From Firmicutes bacterium UBA5774 (GTDB taxonomy: Bacteria; Bacillota; Clostridia; Peptostreptococcales; Anaerovoracaceae), in contig DIEM01000068.1 of the NCBI GenBank assembly GCA_002418625.1, forward strand, positions 1 to 64,000: a stretch of DNA of 64,000 nucleotides, read 5' to 3'. The position numbers were made by a program, and so were the translations under genes. The stretch's first letter is position 1. Every line of letters starts with the position of its first letter. Shown here in pieces: positions 17,918 to 27,436 of this stretch. A model generated the notes under the pieces. The model did no database searches, was not told the origin of the DNA, and saw nothing but the letters and a program-made list of their open reading frames with translations.

Positions 17918-18976
17918 ATGGGATTAACAGAAAGAAAATTAAGGATATTGCAGGCTATCATTAGCGATTTCATAAACTCGGCGGAACCGGTGGGTTCAAG
18001 GACATTGTCCCGAAAGTTCGAAATGGGGATCAGCCCCGCGACGATTCGAAATGAAATGTCAGATCTTGAAGAAATGGGCTATCTGACACATCCGCATACT
18101 TCGGCAGGACGCGTTCCTTCCGATAAGGCGTATAGGCTTTATGTCAATTCGCTCATGGAAAGATATATATTGCCCGATGAAGAAAAGAAGATCATTTCAG
18201 AAAAAATGGCCGCAAATTTCTCCGAGCTCGACAAGACCATCGCTAAGGCTGCTGCCCTGCTTTCAGAGCTCACAAACCTGACATCCTTTGCCCTGACACC
18301 AGGATTGGCTGAAAACAGATTGAAGTATGTCAACCTGCTTCCTGTGGATGAAAATACTGTCGTCCTCATGCTGGTCACAGAGGCGGGCAAAGTGTCCAAC
18401 ACCGCCGTGAAGCTGAGGGTCCCATATGAACCCGACAGGCTTGAATTCCTCGCCAAGGTCATGACCCTGAATTACAAAGGCAAAAGCTTATCCAATATAT
18501 TGAAACTTGACATTATTAAAAATTTTGAAAGCGACATAGAAGCAATGAGCAGGCTTGCCCAGAATATCATGCCCAATTTCCTGCATACGCTCGAAGGCAT
18601 GCTGAATGTTGAGCTTTATATGGACGGGCTTACAAACATATTTGCTATTCCGGAATATAATAATATAGACAGAGCCAAGATGTTCCTTGAAATGGTCAAT
18701 AAGAAAAAGGAACTGACAGATGTGCTCGTCAATCGGGAAAACGGAATCATAATAACAATAGGAAAGGAAAACGCGGATGAACTCATGCGGGATTGCTCCC
18801 TGATAACTGCAACTTATTGCGTTGACGGAGAATGTGTCGGAAAACTCGGAGTCATCGGGCCGACCAGAATGAATTATGGCGAAGTAACATCAATCATAGA
18901 ATATATGACGGACAATATCAGCAAGACTTTCAGAATAACGGAGGGAAACGGCGATGAGCAACAAGAAAGTGGATGA
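17918..18976 (+). CDS. hrcA: Heat-inducible transcription repressor HrcA
   Basis: 352 residues. The N-terminal winged helix (LTERKLRILQAIISDFINSAEPVGSRTLSRKF) is followed by SPATIRNEMSDLEEMGYLTHPHTSAGRVPSDKAYRLYV, the family hallmark, then the GAF-like and dimerisation region ending IGPTRMNYGEVTSIIEYM. It represses genes with CIRCE and is itself kept active by GroEL in studied species. The ATG at 17918 follows AGGGTG; a GTG nine bases upstream would overlap that site. It overlaps grpE by 23 bases. Confidence 0.97.
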   Translation: MGLTERKLRILQAIISDFINSAEPVGSRTLSRKFEMGISPATIRNEMSDLEEMGYLTHPHTSAGRVPSDKAYRLYVNSLMERYILPDEEKKIISEKMAANFSELDKTIAKAAALLSELTNLTSFALTPGLAENRLKYVNLLPVDENTVVLMLVTEAGKVSNTAVKLRVPYEPDRLEFLAKVMTLNYKGKSLSNILKLDIIKNFESDIEAMSRLAQNIMPNFLHTLEGMLNVELYMDGLTNIFAIPEYNNIDRAKMFLEMVNKKKELTDVLVNRENGIIITIGKENADELMRDCSLITATYCVDGECVGKLGVIGPTRMNYGEVTSIIEYMTDNISKTFRITEGNGDEQQESG

Positions 18977-19559
18977 GCGGGATGAACTGAAAAAGAAATC
19001 TGCACGGAAAGATATTGAAAACGAGATCGAAGAAGAGGAGCCTGCAGAAGGGGGATCAAATCCTGAAGACACGGAACGCGGTCCTCAAAATGAGGATCAG
19101 GAGCCGGGAAATCCGGAACCTGAAGGGCAGGCAAAAGAGTTGGATGAAGCCCTGCAAGCCAGATATCTGAGGCTTGTGGCGGATTTTCAGAATCTTAAGC
19201 GCAGGACCGAAAAGGAAAAAGCAGACATTTATGCATTTGCCAACGAGAAAATCGCTGTGGATCTGCTTAATGTAATAGATAACTTTGAAAGAGCCATGGA
19301 TCACATCCAGGACAGCAGCGACAAGACGCTGGCTGAAGGAATGGGCATGATCTATAAATTGCTTAAGGAGGTATTTGAGAAAAACGGGATCAACGAGATC
19401 AAAACTCAGGGGGAAGATTTCGATCCGAATTTCCATCATGCGGTAATGACTGTCAGCACCGATGATTATGAGGGCGGAAAGGTCGTTGAAGCCATGCAGA
19501 AGGGTTATACGCTCAAAGGAAAAGTAATAAGGCCGGCTATGGTAAAAGTAGCCGAATGA
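18954..19559 (+). CDS. grpE: Nucleotide exchange factor GrpE
   Basis: 201 residues. An acidic, disordered first 60 residues rich in E, P and D is followed by the GrpE coiled coil and beta domain: RYLRLVADFQNLKRRTEKEK near 66-85 and GINEIKTQGEDFDPNFHHAVM near 145, ending GYTLKGKVIRPAMVKVAE. It promotes ADP release from DnaK. The start codon lies inside the hrcA reading frame, indicating translational coupling. dnaK begins 36 bases downstream. Confidence 0.96.
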   Translation: MSNKKVDERDELKKKSARKDIENEIEEEEPAEGGSNPEDTERGPQNEDQEPGNPEPEGQAKELDEALQARYLRLVADFQNLKRRTEKEKADIYAFANEKIAVDLLNVIDNFERAMDHIQDSSDKTLAEGMGMIYKLLKEVFEKNGINEIKTQGEDFDPNFHHAVMTVSTDDYEGGKVVEAMQKGYTLKGKVIRPAMVKVAE

Positions 19560-19595
19560 TAAAACAGTAGTGATTACAGTAAAGGAGACAAAAAA

Positions 19596-21473
19596 ATGGG
19601 AAAAGTAATAGGGATAGACCTTGGGACCACAAATTCATGCGTAGCCGTACTTGAAGGCGGCGAGCCCGTTGTTATAGCAAATGCGGAAGGCAACAGAACA
19701 ACACCTTCGGTGGTTGCGTTTGCCAAGAATGGCGAAAGGCTAGTCGGAGAAACCGCAAAAAGACAGGCTATAACAAATTCGGACAGGACCATCATGTCGA
19801 TCAAGAGAGAAATGGGGACCGATCACAAGAAAAGCATAGACGGAAAGGATTATACACCGCAGGATATCTCCGCCATGATACTGGGCAAACTCAAGACAGA
19901 CGCGGAAGCATATCTCGGCGAAAAAATAACGGAAGCTGTCATAACGGTACCGGCTTATTTTACGGACAGTCAGAAGCAGGCGACAAAAGATGCCGGAAAG
20001 ATCGCCGGTCTTGACGTCAAGAGGATCATCAACGAGCCTACAGCGGCAGCGCTTGCTTATGGACTCGACAAAGAGGAGATGCATCACAAGATCCTTGTTT
20101 ACGATCTTGGAGGCGGAACATTCGACGTTTCGATCCTCGAGCTCGGCGACGGTGTCTTTGAAGTGTTGGCGACCAACGGAAACAATAAACTCGGCGGAGA
20201 TGATTTCGACGAAGTGGTCATGAAATTTATGGCCGAAAGCTTCGCCAAGGAATTCGGGGTAGACCTCAAAAAGGATAAAATGGCACTCCAGAGACTGAAG
20301 GAGGCTGCAGAAAAAGCTAAAAAGGAACTGTCGTCATCGCAGACGACAAATGTCAATCTGCCTTTTATTTCAGTCAATGCAGACGGCCCGCTCCATTTGA
20401 ACATGGATCTGACAAGAGCAAAATTTGATCAATTGACTGCGCATCTTGTCGAAGCAACCATTGAACCGATGAGAAAAGCCATGGCAGACGCCGGCGTCAC
20501 CAGCAATGATCTTGCGCGTGTGATTCTTGTCGGGGGATCAACGAGGATCCCGGCAGTTCAGGATACAGTCAAGAAAATAACCGGAAAGGACCCTTTCAAG
20601 GGTGTCAATCCTGATGAATGCGTCGCTATAGGCGCGGCTATACAGGCCGGCGTACTGACCGGAGAAGTGACGGACATACTGTTGCTCGACGTCACGCCGC
20701 TTTCACTCAGCATCGAGACACTGGGCGGTGTGGCAACCAGGCTTATTGAGAGGAATACAACGATCCCGACCAAAAAAAGCCAGATATTCTCTACTGCCGC
20801 AGACAATCAGACGGCTGTCGATATCCATGTGCTGCAGGGTGAACGGGAAATGGCGGCAGGGAACATCACCCTTGGCAGATTCCAGTTATCCGGCATACCG
20901 CCGGCACCAAGAGGGATTCCGCAAATCGAGGTCACGTTTGATATAGACGCGAACGGCATTGTCAATGTCAGTGCAAAGGATATGGGAACCGGCAAGGAGC
21001 AGAGGATCACGATCACCTCATCCACAAAGCTTTCGGAGGATGAAATCAAGCAGAAGGTCAAGGAAGCAGAGCAATATGCCGCAGAGGACAAGAAAAAGAA
21101 AGAAGAAGTGGACACCAGGAATTCAGCAGAAACGCTGATATATGAAACCGAAAAATCCCTGAAGGAAATCGAGGGAAGCCTCAGCGAGGAAGAAAAAGCA
21201 AGGATCACTGAAGCGAAGGAAGCTCTTTCAAAAGCATTGGACGGAACCGATATTGAAGCAATCAAGTCGGGAACTGAAAAACTGACGAATGAATTTCACA
21301 CGATTTCAGCCAAGATGTATGAGAAAGCCCAGAATGCGCAAGCTGGGGCTGCCGGGGCTGCGGAAGCAGGTTCGGAGTATACTGAGGAAGCCGGCCAGTC
21401 GGAACCCGGCCCGGATAATGTCGTGGATGCAGATTATGAAGTAGTGGACGACAAGGAAGACAAAAAAGAATAA
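19596..21473 (+). CDS. dnaK: Molecular chaperone DnaK (Hsp70)
   Basis: A 625-residue Hsp70. The ATPase domain begins [21 protein letters not shown]; further signatures are [14 protein letters not shown] near 170 and [13 protein letters not shown] near 310. It has the shorter Gram-positive type nucleotide domain, lacking the ~24-residue insertion of proteobacterial DnaK. The substrate-binding domain includes [17 protein letters not shown], and the acidic tail ends [23 protein letters not shown] ribosome site. Followed by a perfect 38-base palindrome and dnaJ. Confidence 0.98.
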   Translation: MGKVIGIDLGTTNSCVAVLEGGEPVVIANAEGNRTTPSVVAFAKNGERLVGETAKRQAITNSDRTIMSIKREMGTDHKKSIDGKDYTPQDISAMILGKLKTDAEAYLGEKITEAVITVPAYFTDSQKQATKDAGKIAGLDVKRIINEPTAAALAYGLDKEEMHHKILVYDLGGGTFDVSILELGDGVFEVLATNGNNKLGGDDFDEVVMKFMAESFAKEFGVDLKKDKMALQRLKEAAEKAKKELSSSQTTNVNLPFISVNADGPLHLNMDLTRAKFDQLTAHLVEATIEPMRKAMADAGVTSNDLARVILVGGSTRIPAVQDTVKKITGKDPFKGVNPDECVAIGAAIQAGVLTGEVTDILLLDVTPLSLSIETLGGVATRLIERNTTIPTKKSQIFSTAADNQTAVDIHVLQGEREMAAGNITLGRFQLSGIPPAPRGIPQIEVTFDIDANGIVNVSAKDMGTGKEQRITITSSTKLSEDEIKQKVKEAEQYAAEDKKKKEEVDTRNSAETLIYETEKSLKEIEGSLSEEEKARITEAKEALSKALDGTDIEAIKSGTEKLTNEFHTISAKMYEKAQNAQAGAAGAAEAGSEYTEEAGQSEPGPDNVVDADYEVVDDKEDKKE

Positions 21474-21492
21474 CAGGAGCGTATCAGGACCG

Positions 21493-21530
21493 ATACCTGA
21501 AATGAAAGCATATGCTTTCATTTCAGGTAT
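21493..21530. repeat. Perfect 38-bp palindrome between dnaK and dnaJ
   Basis: Two complementary 19-base arms (ATACCTGAAATGAAAGCAT and its exact reverse complement) meet with no spacer; the arms end in GGTATTTT. The RNA hairpin would be very stable and followed by only four T residues, so it could act as a partial terminator, a 3' stabiliser of hrcA-grpE-dnaK mRNA or a processing site that sets dnaJ levels below dnaK. Confidence 0.85.
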
Positions 21531-21568
21531 TTTCGGCGAGCGCACTCCTGATCATGGGGGTTTTGAAG

Positions 21569-22723
21569 ATGGCACAGGAAAAACGCGATTATTATGAGGT
21601 TCTGGGTATAAAGAAGGGCGCAACGGAAGCTGAAATCAAAAAGGCCTACCGTAAGAAAGCCATGGAATACCATCCGGACAAAAACCAGGGAGACAAAGCT
21701 TCCGAAGATAAATTCAAAGAAGTGAACGAAGCCTATGAAGTTCTTTCAGACCCTCAGAAGAAGGATAAATATGACAGATTCGGGCATGCCGGAGTGGATC
21801 CGAACGCAGGCTTCGGAGGTGGAGCCGGCGGTTTTGGCGGCGGATACGGAGGCGGCTTCGAAGATATATTCGGCGACCTCTTCGGCGGCATGTTCGGCGG
21901 CGGCGCGACACAAGGCGCAAGGCGGAAGAATGCGCCTCGAAAAGGGAGGGATATTCAGCAGGGCATGACGATCAGCTTTGAAGAAGCGGCCTTCGGCGTC
22001 AAACGTGAGATTCATGTGACAAAGAATGCCGATTGCGATAATTGCGGCGGCACGGGCGCGGAAAAAGGGACTTCAAAGAAGCAATGTCCTAAATGCAATG
22101 GGACCGGAGAGATCCGGACGACTCAAAAAACACCGTTCGGGCAATTCATGAATGTTCAGCCCTGTGATAATTGCGGCGGTACGGGGGAAGTCAATGAGAA
22201 TCCATGCCATGTATGCCATGGCAGCGGAAAAGTTCGAAAAACCTTCAAAATCGCTGTGGATATACCGGCAGGCGTGGATAATGATTCGGTCATATCCCTG
22301 AGGGGGCAAGGCGAGCCGGGGGCCAACGGCGGTCCTGCGGGAGATCTTTATGTGATCCTGACCGTCTTGCCGCACAAGCTTTTCAAACGGCAAGGCACCG
22401 ATTTGATACTCGAGATCCCGATCACCTATACTCAGGCGGCGCTCGGTGATGATATCATTGTACCGACTCTGAAGGAAAAGGTTTCATACAAGGTTCCGCC
22501 GGGAACCCAATCCGACACGATGTTCAGGCTGAAGGGCAAAGGCATCAAGTCGCTGCACAGCATTAAAGTCGGAGATCTTTATGTCAAGGTCATCGTGGAA
22601 ATCCCGACGAAGCTGTCCAAAGAGCAGAGAAAATTGATAGAGCAGCTTGGTACGACCTTCGACGAGGAAGGCTATCAGAAGCGGAAGAGTTTTACCGACA
22701 CTTTGAAAACACTTTTCAAATGA
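21569..22723 (+). CDS. dnaJ: Chaperone protein DnaJ
   Basis: A 384-residue type I Hsp40. The J domain opens [24 protein letters not shown] and has the HPD motif in YHPDKNQGD near residue 35. A Gly/Phe-rich linker (about 75-110) is followed by four zinc-binding repeats [24 protein letters not shown] and CHVCHGSG, then the client-binding C-terminal domains. The start at 21569 fits the usual MA-KRDYYE beginning and follows GGGGG at a proper distance; upstream in-frame codons lie in the palindrome. It delivers substrates to DnaK. Confidence 0.97.
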   Translation: MAQEKRDYYEVLGIKKGATEAEIKKAYRKKAMEYHPDKNQGDKASEDKFKEVNEAYEVLSDPQKKDKYDRFGHAGVDPNAGFGGGAGGFGGGYGGGFEDIFGDLFGGMFGGGATQGARRKNAPRKGRDIQQGMTISFEEAAFGVKREIHVTKNADCDNCGGTGAEKGTSKKQCPKCNGTGEIRTTQKTPFGQFMNVQPCDNCGGTGEVNENPCHVCHGSGKVRKTFKIAVDIPAGVDNDSVISLRGQGEPGANGGPAGDLYVILTVLPHKLFKRQGTDLILEIPITYTQAALGDDIIVPTLKEKVSYKVPPGTQSDTMFRLKGKGIKSLHSIKVGDLYVKVIVEIPTKLSKEQRKLIEQLGTTFDEEGYQKRKSFTDTLKTLFK

Positions 22724-22756
22724 TATGCAATCATGATTGATTGCAAAATAAATGAA

Positions 22757-22797
22757 AAATGGAGATGCCGAAAGGTATTTCCATTTCTTGTTTTTAT
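22757..22797 (+). terminator. Terminator after dnaJ
   Basis: A 13-base-pair stem (AAATGGAGATGCC with GGTATTTCCATTT, two G-T pairs) closed by a GAAA tetraloop and followed by CTTGTTTTT. It ends the heat-shock transcript before prmA. Confidence 0.8.
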
Positions 22798-22828
22798 GTT
22801 ATAATTTATTTCTAAAGGTGGGATGGAT

Positions 22829-23788
22829 ATGGAGTATTTTGAGGTCAAGATTTTTACGACGACATATGGGATCGATTCCGTGACCGGTATTTTGTCGGAT
22901 TTAGGAATCGATGCCTTCATTGTTGAGGATGCTCATGATTTTGAAATATTCCTGCGTGACAAAAGGCCATTTGACTGGGATTACGTCGATGAAAGCCTGA
23001 TGGAGCTCATGGAGATCGAGACATGCATCATCGTCTATCTTGATGTCTCAACTACCGGTAAGAAGACATTCGATAAAATCAGAACTGAAATGAGCAAGCT
23101 TAAGGACTCGGACGAAGAGGGCGTTTTTGGAAGGCTGCTCGTTGAACAGATCACAGTAACCGATGAAAGCTGGAAGGATAATTGGAAGGAATATTTCAAG
23201 CCTGCCAGAATTACTGACAGAATCATTGTCAAGCCCACATGGGAACATTATGAGAAATTAAGCGATGAAGAAATCGTCATCAACATAGATCCCGGAATGG
23301 CTTTTGGAACCGGAACGCATGAAACGACTGCCATGTGCATCAAACTGCTGGAAAAGCATATCCAAAAGGGTGAAGACGATGTGCTCGACGTCGGCTGTGG
23401 TTCGGGAATATTGGCCATCGCCGCCAGCCTGCTCGGAGCACGCTCGACGACCGGGATCGATATTGATCCGGTAGCGGTCAATGTTTCCTATGAAAACATT
23501 GTACTGAACGGCCTTTCCGAAAGCATCTCGGTATTTGAGGGGGATCTGGCCAAGGACATCGACATCCGGGCGGATATAGTTGTCGCCAATCTGGTGGCAG
23601 AGCTTGTGATTACGCTCGCATCGGATATCGTGAAGCATCTTAAAGGAAAAAAATTATTCATTGCATCCGGGATCCTGATCGAAAAACAGGAAACCGTCGC
23701 TGAAGCGCTTAGGGAAAACGGCTATGAAATCATGGAGATCCTTAATGAAGGGGATTGGGCGGCAATATGCGCCAGATACAAGGCATAG
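22829..23788 (+). CDS. prmA: Ribosomal protein L11 methyltransferase
   Basis: 319 residues. The N-terminal substrate-recognition domain is joined to a class I SAM methyltransferase fold; motif I is DVLDVGCGSGILAIAASLLGA near 180-200, preceded by the PrmA-specific GMAFGTGTHETTAMCI, and motif IV-like VVANLVAELVI lies near 250. It methylates lysines and the N terminus of L11. Two in-frame ATGs (22823 and 22829) are possible; AAGGTGGG is best placed for the second. A TATAAT at 22800-22805 could give it a promoter inside the dnaJ terminator region. Confidence 0.95.
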   Translation: MEYFEVKIFTTTYGIDSVTGILSDLGIDAFIVEDAHDFEIFLRDKRPFDWDYVDESLMELMEIETCIIVYLDVSTTGKKTFDKIRTEMSKLKDSDEEGVFGRLLVEQITVTDESWKDNWKEYFKPARITDRIIVKPTWEHYEKLSDEEIVINIDPGMAFGTGTHETTAMCIKLLEKHIQKGEDDVLDVGCGSGILAIAASLLGARSTTGIDIDPVAVNVSYENIVLNGLSESISVFEGDLAKDIDIRADIVVANLVAELVITLASDIVKHLKGKKLFIASGILIEKQETVAEALRENGYEIMEILNEGDWAAICARYKA

Positions 23789-23854
23789 AGCGGCCACGGT
23801 ATTGGACAAGTCTCTCGCCGGCCATCCGGACAGCTAAGATAGACGATACGATTT

Positions 23855-23912
23855 ACAGGACGGTTCCTGCCGGCATGAGCGAATGCCATCAATAAAGCAG
23901 TGAACGTCCTGT
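23855..23912 (+). other. Structured leader between prmA and rsmE
   Basis: ACAGGACGGTTC at 23855-23866 pairs with GAACGTCCTGT at 23902-23912 as an 11-bp stem with one bulged G. It encloses a second small hairpin, GGCAT (23872-23876) with ATGCC (23882-23887 region). TTTTGCG follows. No known riboswitch class is recognised. Confidence 0.5.
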
Positions 23913-23935
23913 TTTGCGAAAGGGCTTACATAAAG

Positions 23936-24673
23936 ATGAGCAGATTTTTTTTGAAAAGGCATGAAATCGACGGCAATAAGGCTTACATTACCGATGCGGA
24001 CGATATCAGGCACATAACAAAAGTATTGCGCTGTATGCCGGGTGACCGGATCGAGCTGTCGGACGGGTCGGAATTTGAATATGGCGCGGAAATCATATCC
24101 TGTTCAAGGGACGCCGTAGAGCTTTTAATCACTGATAAACAAGGATTCTCAACGGAACCCACGCTGAAGGTATATCTTTATCAGGGTATTCCCAAGCAAG
24201 GGAAAATGGAAACGATCATACAAAAATCCGTCGAGCTTGGCGTTCATGAAATAATACCGGTATTCATGTGCCGTTCGGTCGTAACAGATAAGGGGAACGC
24301 ATCGAACAAAAGAGAACGATGGCAGAAAATATCCGATGAAGCGGTCAAGCAATGCAAAAGAGGGATCATCCCGGCTGTTGAAAGGCCGCTTGGGTTCAAT
24401 GACATGCTGCCGCGCCTCAAAGACCACGATCTTGTCATATATCCATATGAAAACGAGAGGAAAACCAGTCTCAAGGATGTATTGAAGCATTTGGTCCGCA
24501 GGCCGGGCTCAATCGCTTTGATCATTGGACCGGAAGGCGGATTTTCAGACGAAGAAGCATTAAAACTTGCTGAAGGCGGTGCTATGAGTGCTTCACTCGG
24601 AAAAACGACGCTCCGCACCGAAACGGCCGGAGCCGCGGCCATAGCCATGATCATGTACGAGCTGGAGCTATAG
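23936..24673 (+). CDS. rsmE: 16S rRNA (uracil1498-N3)-methyltransferase RsmE
   Basis: 245 residues of the SPOUT knotted methyltransferase superfamily. The N-terminal PUA-like domain begins MSRFFLKRHEIDGNKAYITDADDIRHITKVLR. The C-terminal knot shows LIIGPEGGFSDEEALKLAEGG near 200 and SLGKTTLRTETAGAAAIAMI at the end, both RsmE hallmarks. The start at 23936 matches the conserved MSRFF beginning, although its ribosome site is weak; a GTG at 23900 would add 12 residues without family support. The prmA-rsmE-mtaB order is typical of Clostridia. Confidence 0.94.
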   Translation: MSRFFLKRHEIDGNKAYITDADDIRHITKVLRCMPGDRIELSDGSEFEYGAEIISCSRDAVELLITDKQGFSTEPTLKVYLYQGIPKQGKMETIIQKSVELGVHEIIPVFMCRSVVTDKGNASNKRERWQKISDEAVKQCKRGIIPAVERPLGFNDMLPRLKDHDLVIYPYENERKTSLKDVLKHLVRRPGSIALIIGPEGGFSDEEALKLAEGGAMSASLGKTTLRTETAGAAAIAMIMYELEL

Positions 24674-24692
24674 CGCCGTATAAAGGCGGAAA

Positions 24693-26042
24693 ATGAAGGA
24701 AACATCCATGGAAAAAGAAGCAAAGAGACTGGCGGTCATGACCCTTGGCTGCAAGGTGAATCAGTATGAAACCCAGGCCTTGAAAGAGAGGTTTCGGGAC
24801 CTTGGTTATATGATCGTTGACGAGGATCAGTTCGCAGAAATATATGTCATTAATACCTGTACCGTGACCGGATTGTCCGATAAAAAGTCCCGGCAATATA
24901 TTCGCAGGGCCAAACGCATCAATCCGGAAGCCGTCACAGTCGTTGCCGGCTGCTATGCCCAGGTCAGTCCGGACGAAGCGGCCGGGATCGAAGGCGTGGA
25001 CATCGTTTGCGGCACAAATGAAAAAACAAGGCTTCCGCAGTATGTGGATGAATTCCTGAAGACCCGGCAAAAGATTAGAAGAGTAAGGCCATTCGAGTCT
25101 CTGACTGAATACGAAGAATCCGGGATTATTACGTCTATGGAATCGCGGACCCGTGCTTTTATAAAGATACAGGAAGGCTGCGATCGGTTTTGTTCATATT
25201 GCATCATTCCATATGCGCGCGGGGCGGTGCGCAGCAGAAAGCGCGCGGATATTATCAGTGAAGCGGAGCATCTTATATCGAAAGGCTTTAGGGAATTGGT
25301 GCTGACCGGCATCAACACCGCGCTTTATATTTCAGAGAATGGGACTCCGGGTCTGTATGACATAATAGGCGCCATTGATGGGCTGCCCGGAGATTTCAGG
25401 ATCCGGCTCGGATCGCTTGAACCTACTGTGATCGATGCAGATTATGTTGAAAGACTTCTTGGATTCGAGAAATTATGCCCGCATATGCACCTGTCGCTGC
25501 AGAGCGGAAGCGATAGCGTACTGGAGCGCATGAACAGACATTATTCTGTCGCGGACTACAAGCGGATTGTTGAAATCCTGCGCAGCCATGATGCAGGGTA
25601 CGGCATCACGACAGACATTATCACGGGGTTTCCCGGAGAAACGGATGAAGAATTCGAAGCTACAAAAGAAGTGATCAAGGAAATCAGATTCAGCAAGGTC
25701 CATGTTTTCAAATATTCGAAGCGCGGCGGAACGAAGGCTGCCGTCATGCCCGGGCAGATCTCTTCACAAATCAAGGCAGAGCGAAGCGCAGAGCTTATAA
25801 ATCTTTCCGACAAGGCAGCTGCGGCATTCTTTGATTCTCTCTCTGGAACTGTTCGCCAGGTCCTATTTGAGGAGTTTGATCCGACTGGCCGGGGATATGA
25901 AGGGTTTTCCGATAATTATATAAAAATACACGCCAAGGCCGCAGATCAGGATGGCGGCAGGCTGCTGAACCGATTCGCCGATGTTCGGCTTGAAGCGGCC
26001 TATAATGACGGGATGACGGGAAGGATAGAATCCAATAAATAG
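24693..26042 (+). CDS. mtaB: tRNA t6A37 methylthiotransferase MtaB
   Basis: 449 residues. An N-terminal UPF0004 domain with three Cys ligands (TLGCKVNQYET, NTCTVT, VAGCYAQ) is followed by a radical SAM domain with CDRFCSYCIIPYARG near residue 160 and a C-terminal TRAM-like region. It adds a methylthio group to N6-threonylcarbamoyladenosine at position 37 of tRNAs reading ANN codons. The GCKVNQYE sequence distinguishes MtaB from MiaB. A second in-frame ATG at 24708 has an equally good site (AAGGA) and may be the true start. Confidence 0.95.
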   Translation: MKETSMEKEAKRLAVMTLGCKVNQYETQALKERFRDLGYMIVDEDQFAEIYVINTCTVTGLSDKKSRQYIRRAKRINPEAVTVVAGCYAQVSPDEAAGIEGVDIVCGTNEKTRLPQYVDEFLKTRQKIRRVRPFESLTEYEESGIITSMESRTRAFIKIQEGCDRFCSYCIIPYARGAVRSRKRADIISEAEHLISKGFRELVLTGINTALYISENGTPGLYDIIGAIDGLPGDFRIRLGSLEPTVIDADYVERLLGFEKLCPHMHLSLQSGSDSVLERMNRHYSVADYKRIVEILRSHDAGYGITTDIITGFPGETDEEFEATKEVIKEIRFSKVHVFKYSKRGGTKAAVMPGQISSQIKAERSAELINLSDKAAAAFFDSLSGTVRQVLFEEFDPTGRGYEGFSDNYIKIHAKAADQDGGRLLNRFADVRLEAAYNDGMTGRIESNK

Positions 26043-26119
26043 TTGTTTAATATTAAATGGATATGGTAATATTAATTCAGACGCTCCTTTCAGTTGTTCG
26101 AAAAAGTGGAGGTAATGCT

Positions 26120-26461
26120 ATGACTGATTGTATTTTCTGCAGAATATCAGAGAAAGAGATCCCGTCCAATATTATTTACGAGGATGATGTCATAATGGTT
26201 TTCCACGATGTCGCGCCGCAGGCGCCGGTGCATGCTCTCATCATCACCAAAAGGCACATCGATTCCCTTGATGCGTGCACGGACAACGATATAGAAATTC
26301 TGGGCTATGTTTTGAACAAGGTCAAGTATATCGCGCAAGAACTCGAATTGGAAAATGGATACAGGCTGGTTTGCAATTGCGGCGAGGACGGCATGCAAAC
26401 TGTTCAGCATCTTCATTTCCATCTTTTGGGCAAAAGGCAGATGCTTTGGCCCCCGGGTTGA
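26120..26461 (+). CDS. HIT family nucleotide hydrolase (HinT-like)
   Basis: 113 residues starting MTDCIFCRISEKEIPSNIIYEDD, typical of HinT-type proteins with a CxxC near the N terminus. The catalytic histidine triad is QHLHFHLLGKRQ near 98-109. Such enzymes hydrolyse purine nucleoside phosphoramidates and acyl-AMP. The ATG at 26120 follows GTGGAGG; the longer open frame upstream is not conserved. It lies between mtaB and rpsU, a frequent clostridial order. Confidence 0.94.
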   Translation: MTDCIFCRISEKEIPSNIIYEDDVIMVFHDVAPQAPVHALIITKRHIDSLDACTDNDIEILGYVLNKVKYIAQELELENGYRLVCNCGEDGMQTVQHLHFHLLGKRQMLWPPG

Positions 26462-26488
26462 TACATCGGAGATTAATTAATTTTTTTC

Positions 26489-26517
26489 TTGCGTATCCTA
26501 CTAATAAAAGGTATAAT
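26489..26517 (+). promoter_or_regulatory. Promoter of rpsU-yqeY
   Basis: TTGCGT (26489-26494), 17 bases, TATAAT (26512-26517). Confidence 0.6.
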
Positions 26518-26592
26518 ATCATTTGTTATAGACTTGAACCGTTCGAAAAAGCATCGAAGTGATTTCAGAATACGGAGGGGGTGAAACGAACA

Positions 26593-26772
26593 ATGGCACA
26601 GGTAGTTGTAAGAGAAAACGAGAGTTTGGAAAGTGCTCTGAAAAGATTCAAGAGATCTTGCGCAAGGGATGGCGTTATGTCAGAACTTAGGAAAAGAGAG
26701 CATTATGAAAAGCCGAGCGTCAAGAGAAAGAAAAAGTCAGAAGCAGCTAGAAAAAAAGCTAAAAAATTCTAA
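26593..26772 (+). CDS. rpsU: 30S ribosomal protein S21
   Basis: 59 residues, basic, beginning [21 protein letters not shown] and ending in a lysine-rich tail ([16 protein letters not shown]), characteristic of S21, which assists mRNA recruitment to the 30S subunit. The ATG at 26593 lies behind GGAGGGGG; the in-frame GTG at 26581 would abut that site. yqeY follows after 14 bases. Confidence 0.96.
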   Translation: MAQVVVRENESLESALKRFKRSCARDGVMSELRKREHYEKPSVKRKKKSEAARKKAKKF

Positions 26773-26786
26773 ACGAGGTGTGGTTG

Positions 26787-27233
26787 ATGTCTTTAAAAGA
26801 CAGACTGGCAGGTGATTTCAAGGAGGCTATGAAAGCCAGAGATGAAATCAGGAAAAACACGGTCAATTTCGCCCGCGCTGCAATCAAGCAGTACGAGGTT
26901 GACAACAGAAAAGAGCTTGATGACAATGGTGTTGTCGAGATCCTGACCAAACAGGTCAAAATGCGTAAAGATGCCCTATCGGATTTTGAAAAAGCTGGAA
27001 GAACGGATCTAATCGAAGCCTATAGCAAAGAAATAGAAATATTGATGGAATATTTGCCTGAACAGCTTTCGGAAGCAGAGATCCTGGAGATCGTCAAGGC
27101 TTCGGCCGCGGCTCTGGGTATTGAAGGCGGCAGAAACAACATGGGAAGACTCATAGGTGCTGTTATGCCAAAAGTAAAGGGAAAGGCAGACGGCGGAACT
27201 GTCAAGCGAATAGTCGAATCAATATTGGATTGA
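26787..27233 (+). CDS. yqeY: GatB/YqeY domain-containing protein
   Basis: 148 residues, the stand-alone form of the tail domain found in GatB amidotransferases. It opens MSLKDRLAGDFKEAMKARDEIRKNTVNFARAAIKQYEVD and ends with GRLIGAVMPKVKGKADGGTVKRIVESIL, the segment shared with the GatB/GatE C terminus that contacts tRNA. Its exact role is unknown. Start at 26787 behind GAGGTG; a GTG nine bases upstream is less likely. Co-transcribed with rpsU, as in many Firmicutes. Confidence 0.93.
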   Translation: MSLKDRLAGDFKEAMKARDEIRKNTVNFARAAIKQYEVDNRKELDDNGVVEILTKQVKMRKDALSDFEKAGRTDLIEAYSKEIEILMEYLPEQLSEAEILEIVKASAAALGIEGGRNNMGRLIGAVMPKVKGKADGGTVKRIVESILD

Positions 27234-27256
27234 AAATAATAATCAAACTTAAACAT

Positions 27257-27282
27257 AAACCCGATCACGATCGGGTTTTTTT
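27257..27282 (+). terminator. Terminator after yqeY
   Basis: AAACCCGATC at 27257-27266 is complementary to GATCGGGTTT at 27269-27278, followed by further T residues. Confidence 0.85.
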
Positions 27283-27338
27283 CTTCATTTTTCGTTAATG
27301 CCCGATGTCCCCTCCGACAGCGGAGACCGATATACCAT

Positions 27339-27367
27339 TTTACAAACGATCATAATAAATATATAAT
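27339..27367 (+). promoter_or_regulatory. Promoter of phoH operon
   Basis: TTTACA (27339-27344), 17 bases, TATAAT (27362-27367). The rest of the gap before phoH shows only its ribosome site GGAGG at 27423-27427. Confidence 0.72.
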
Positions 27368-27436
27368 GTTAAGCAGGTAAACACAATGAAAACGAGAGGC
27401 TGGACGCATTGCCGGGCCTGTTGGAGGTAAAGCTTT

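Noticed and set aside
21493..21530. dnaK-dnaJ palindrome as a full terminator
   Set aside because: Only about four T residues follow and dnaJ has no visible promoter, so complete termination would silence it; a partial or stabilising role is more likely.
24693..26042. MiaB instead of MtaB
   Set aside because: The GCKVNQYE sequence, the length and the gene order after prmA-rsmE fit MtaB.
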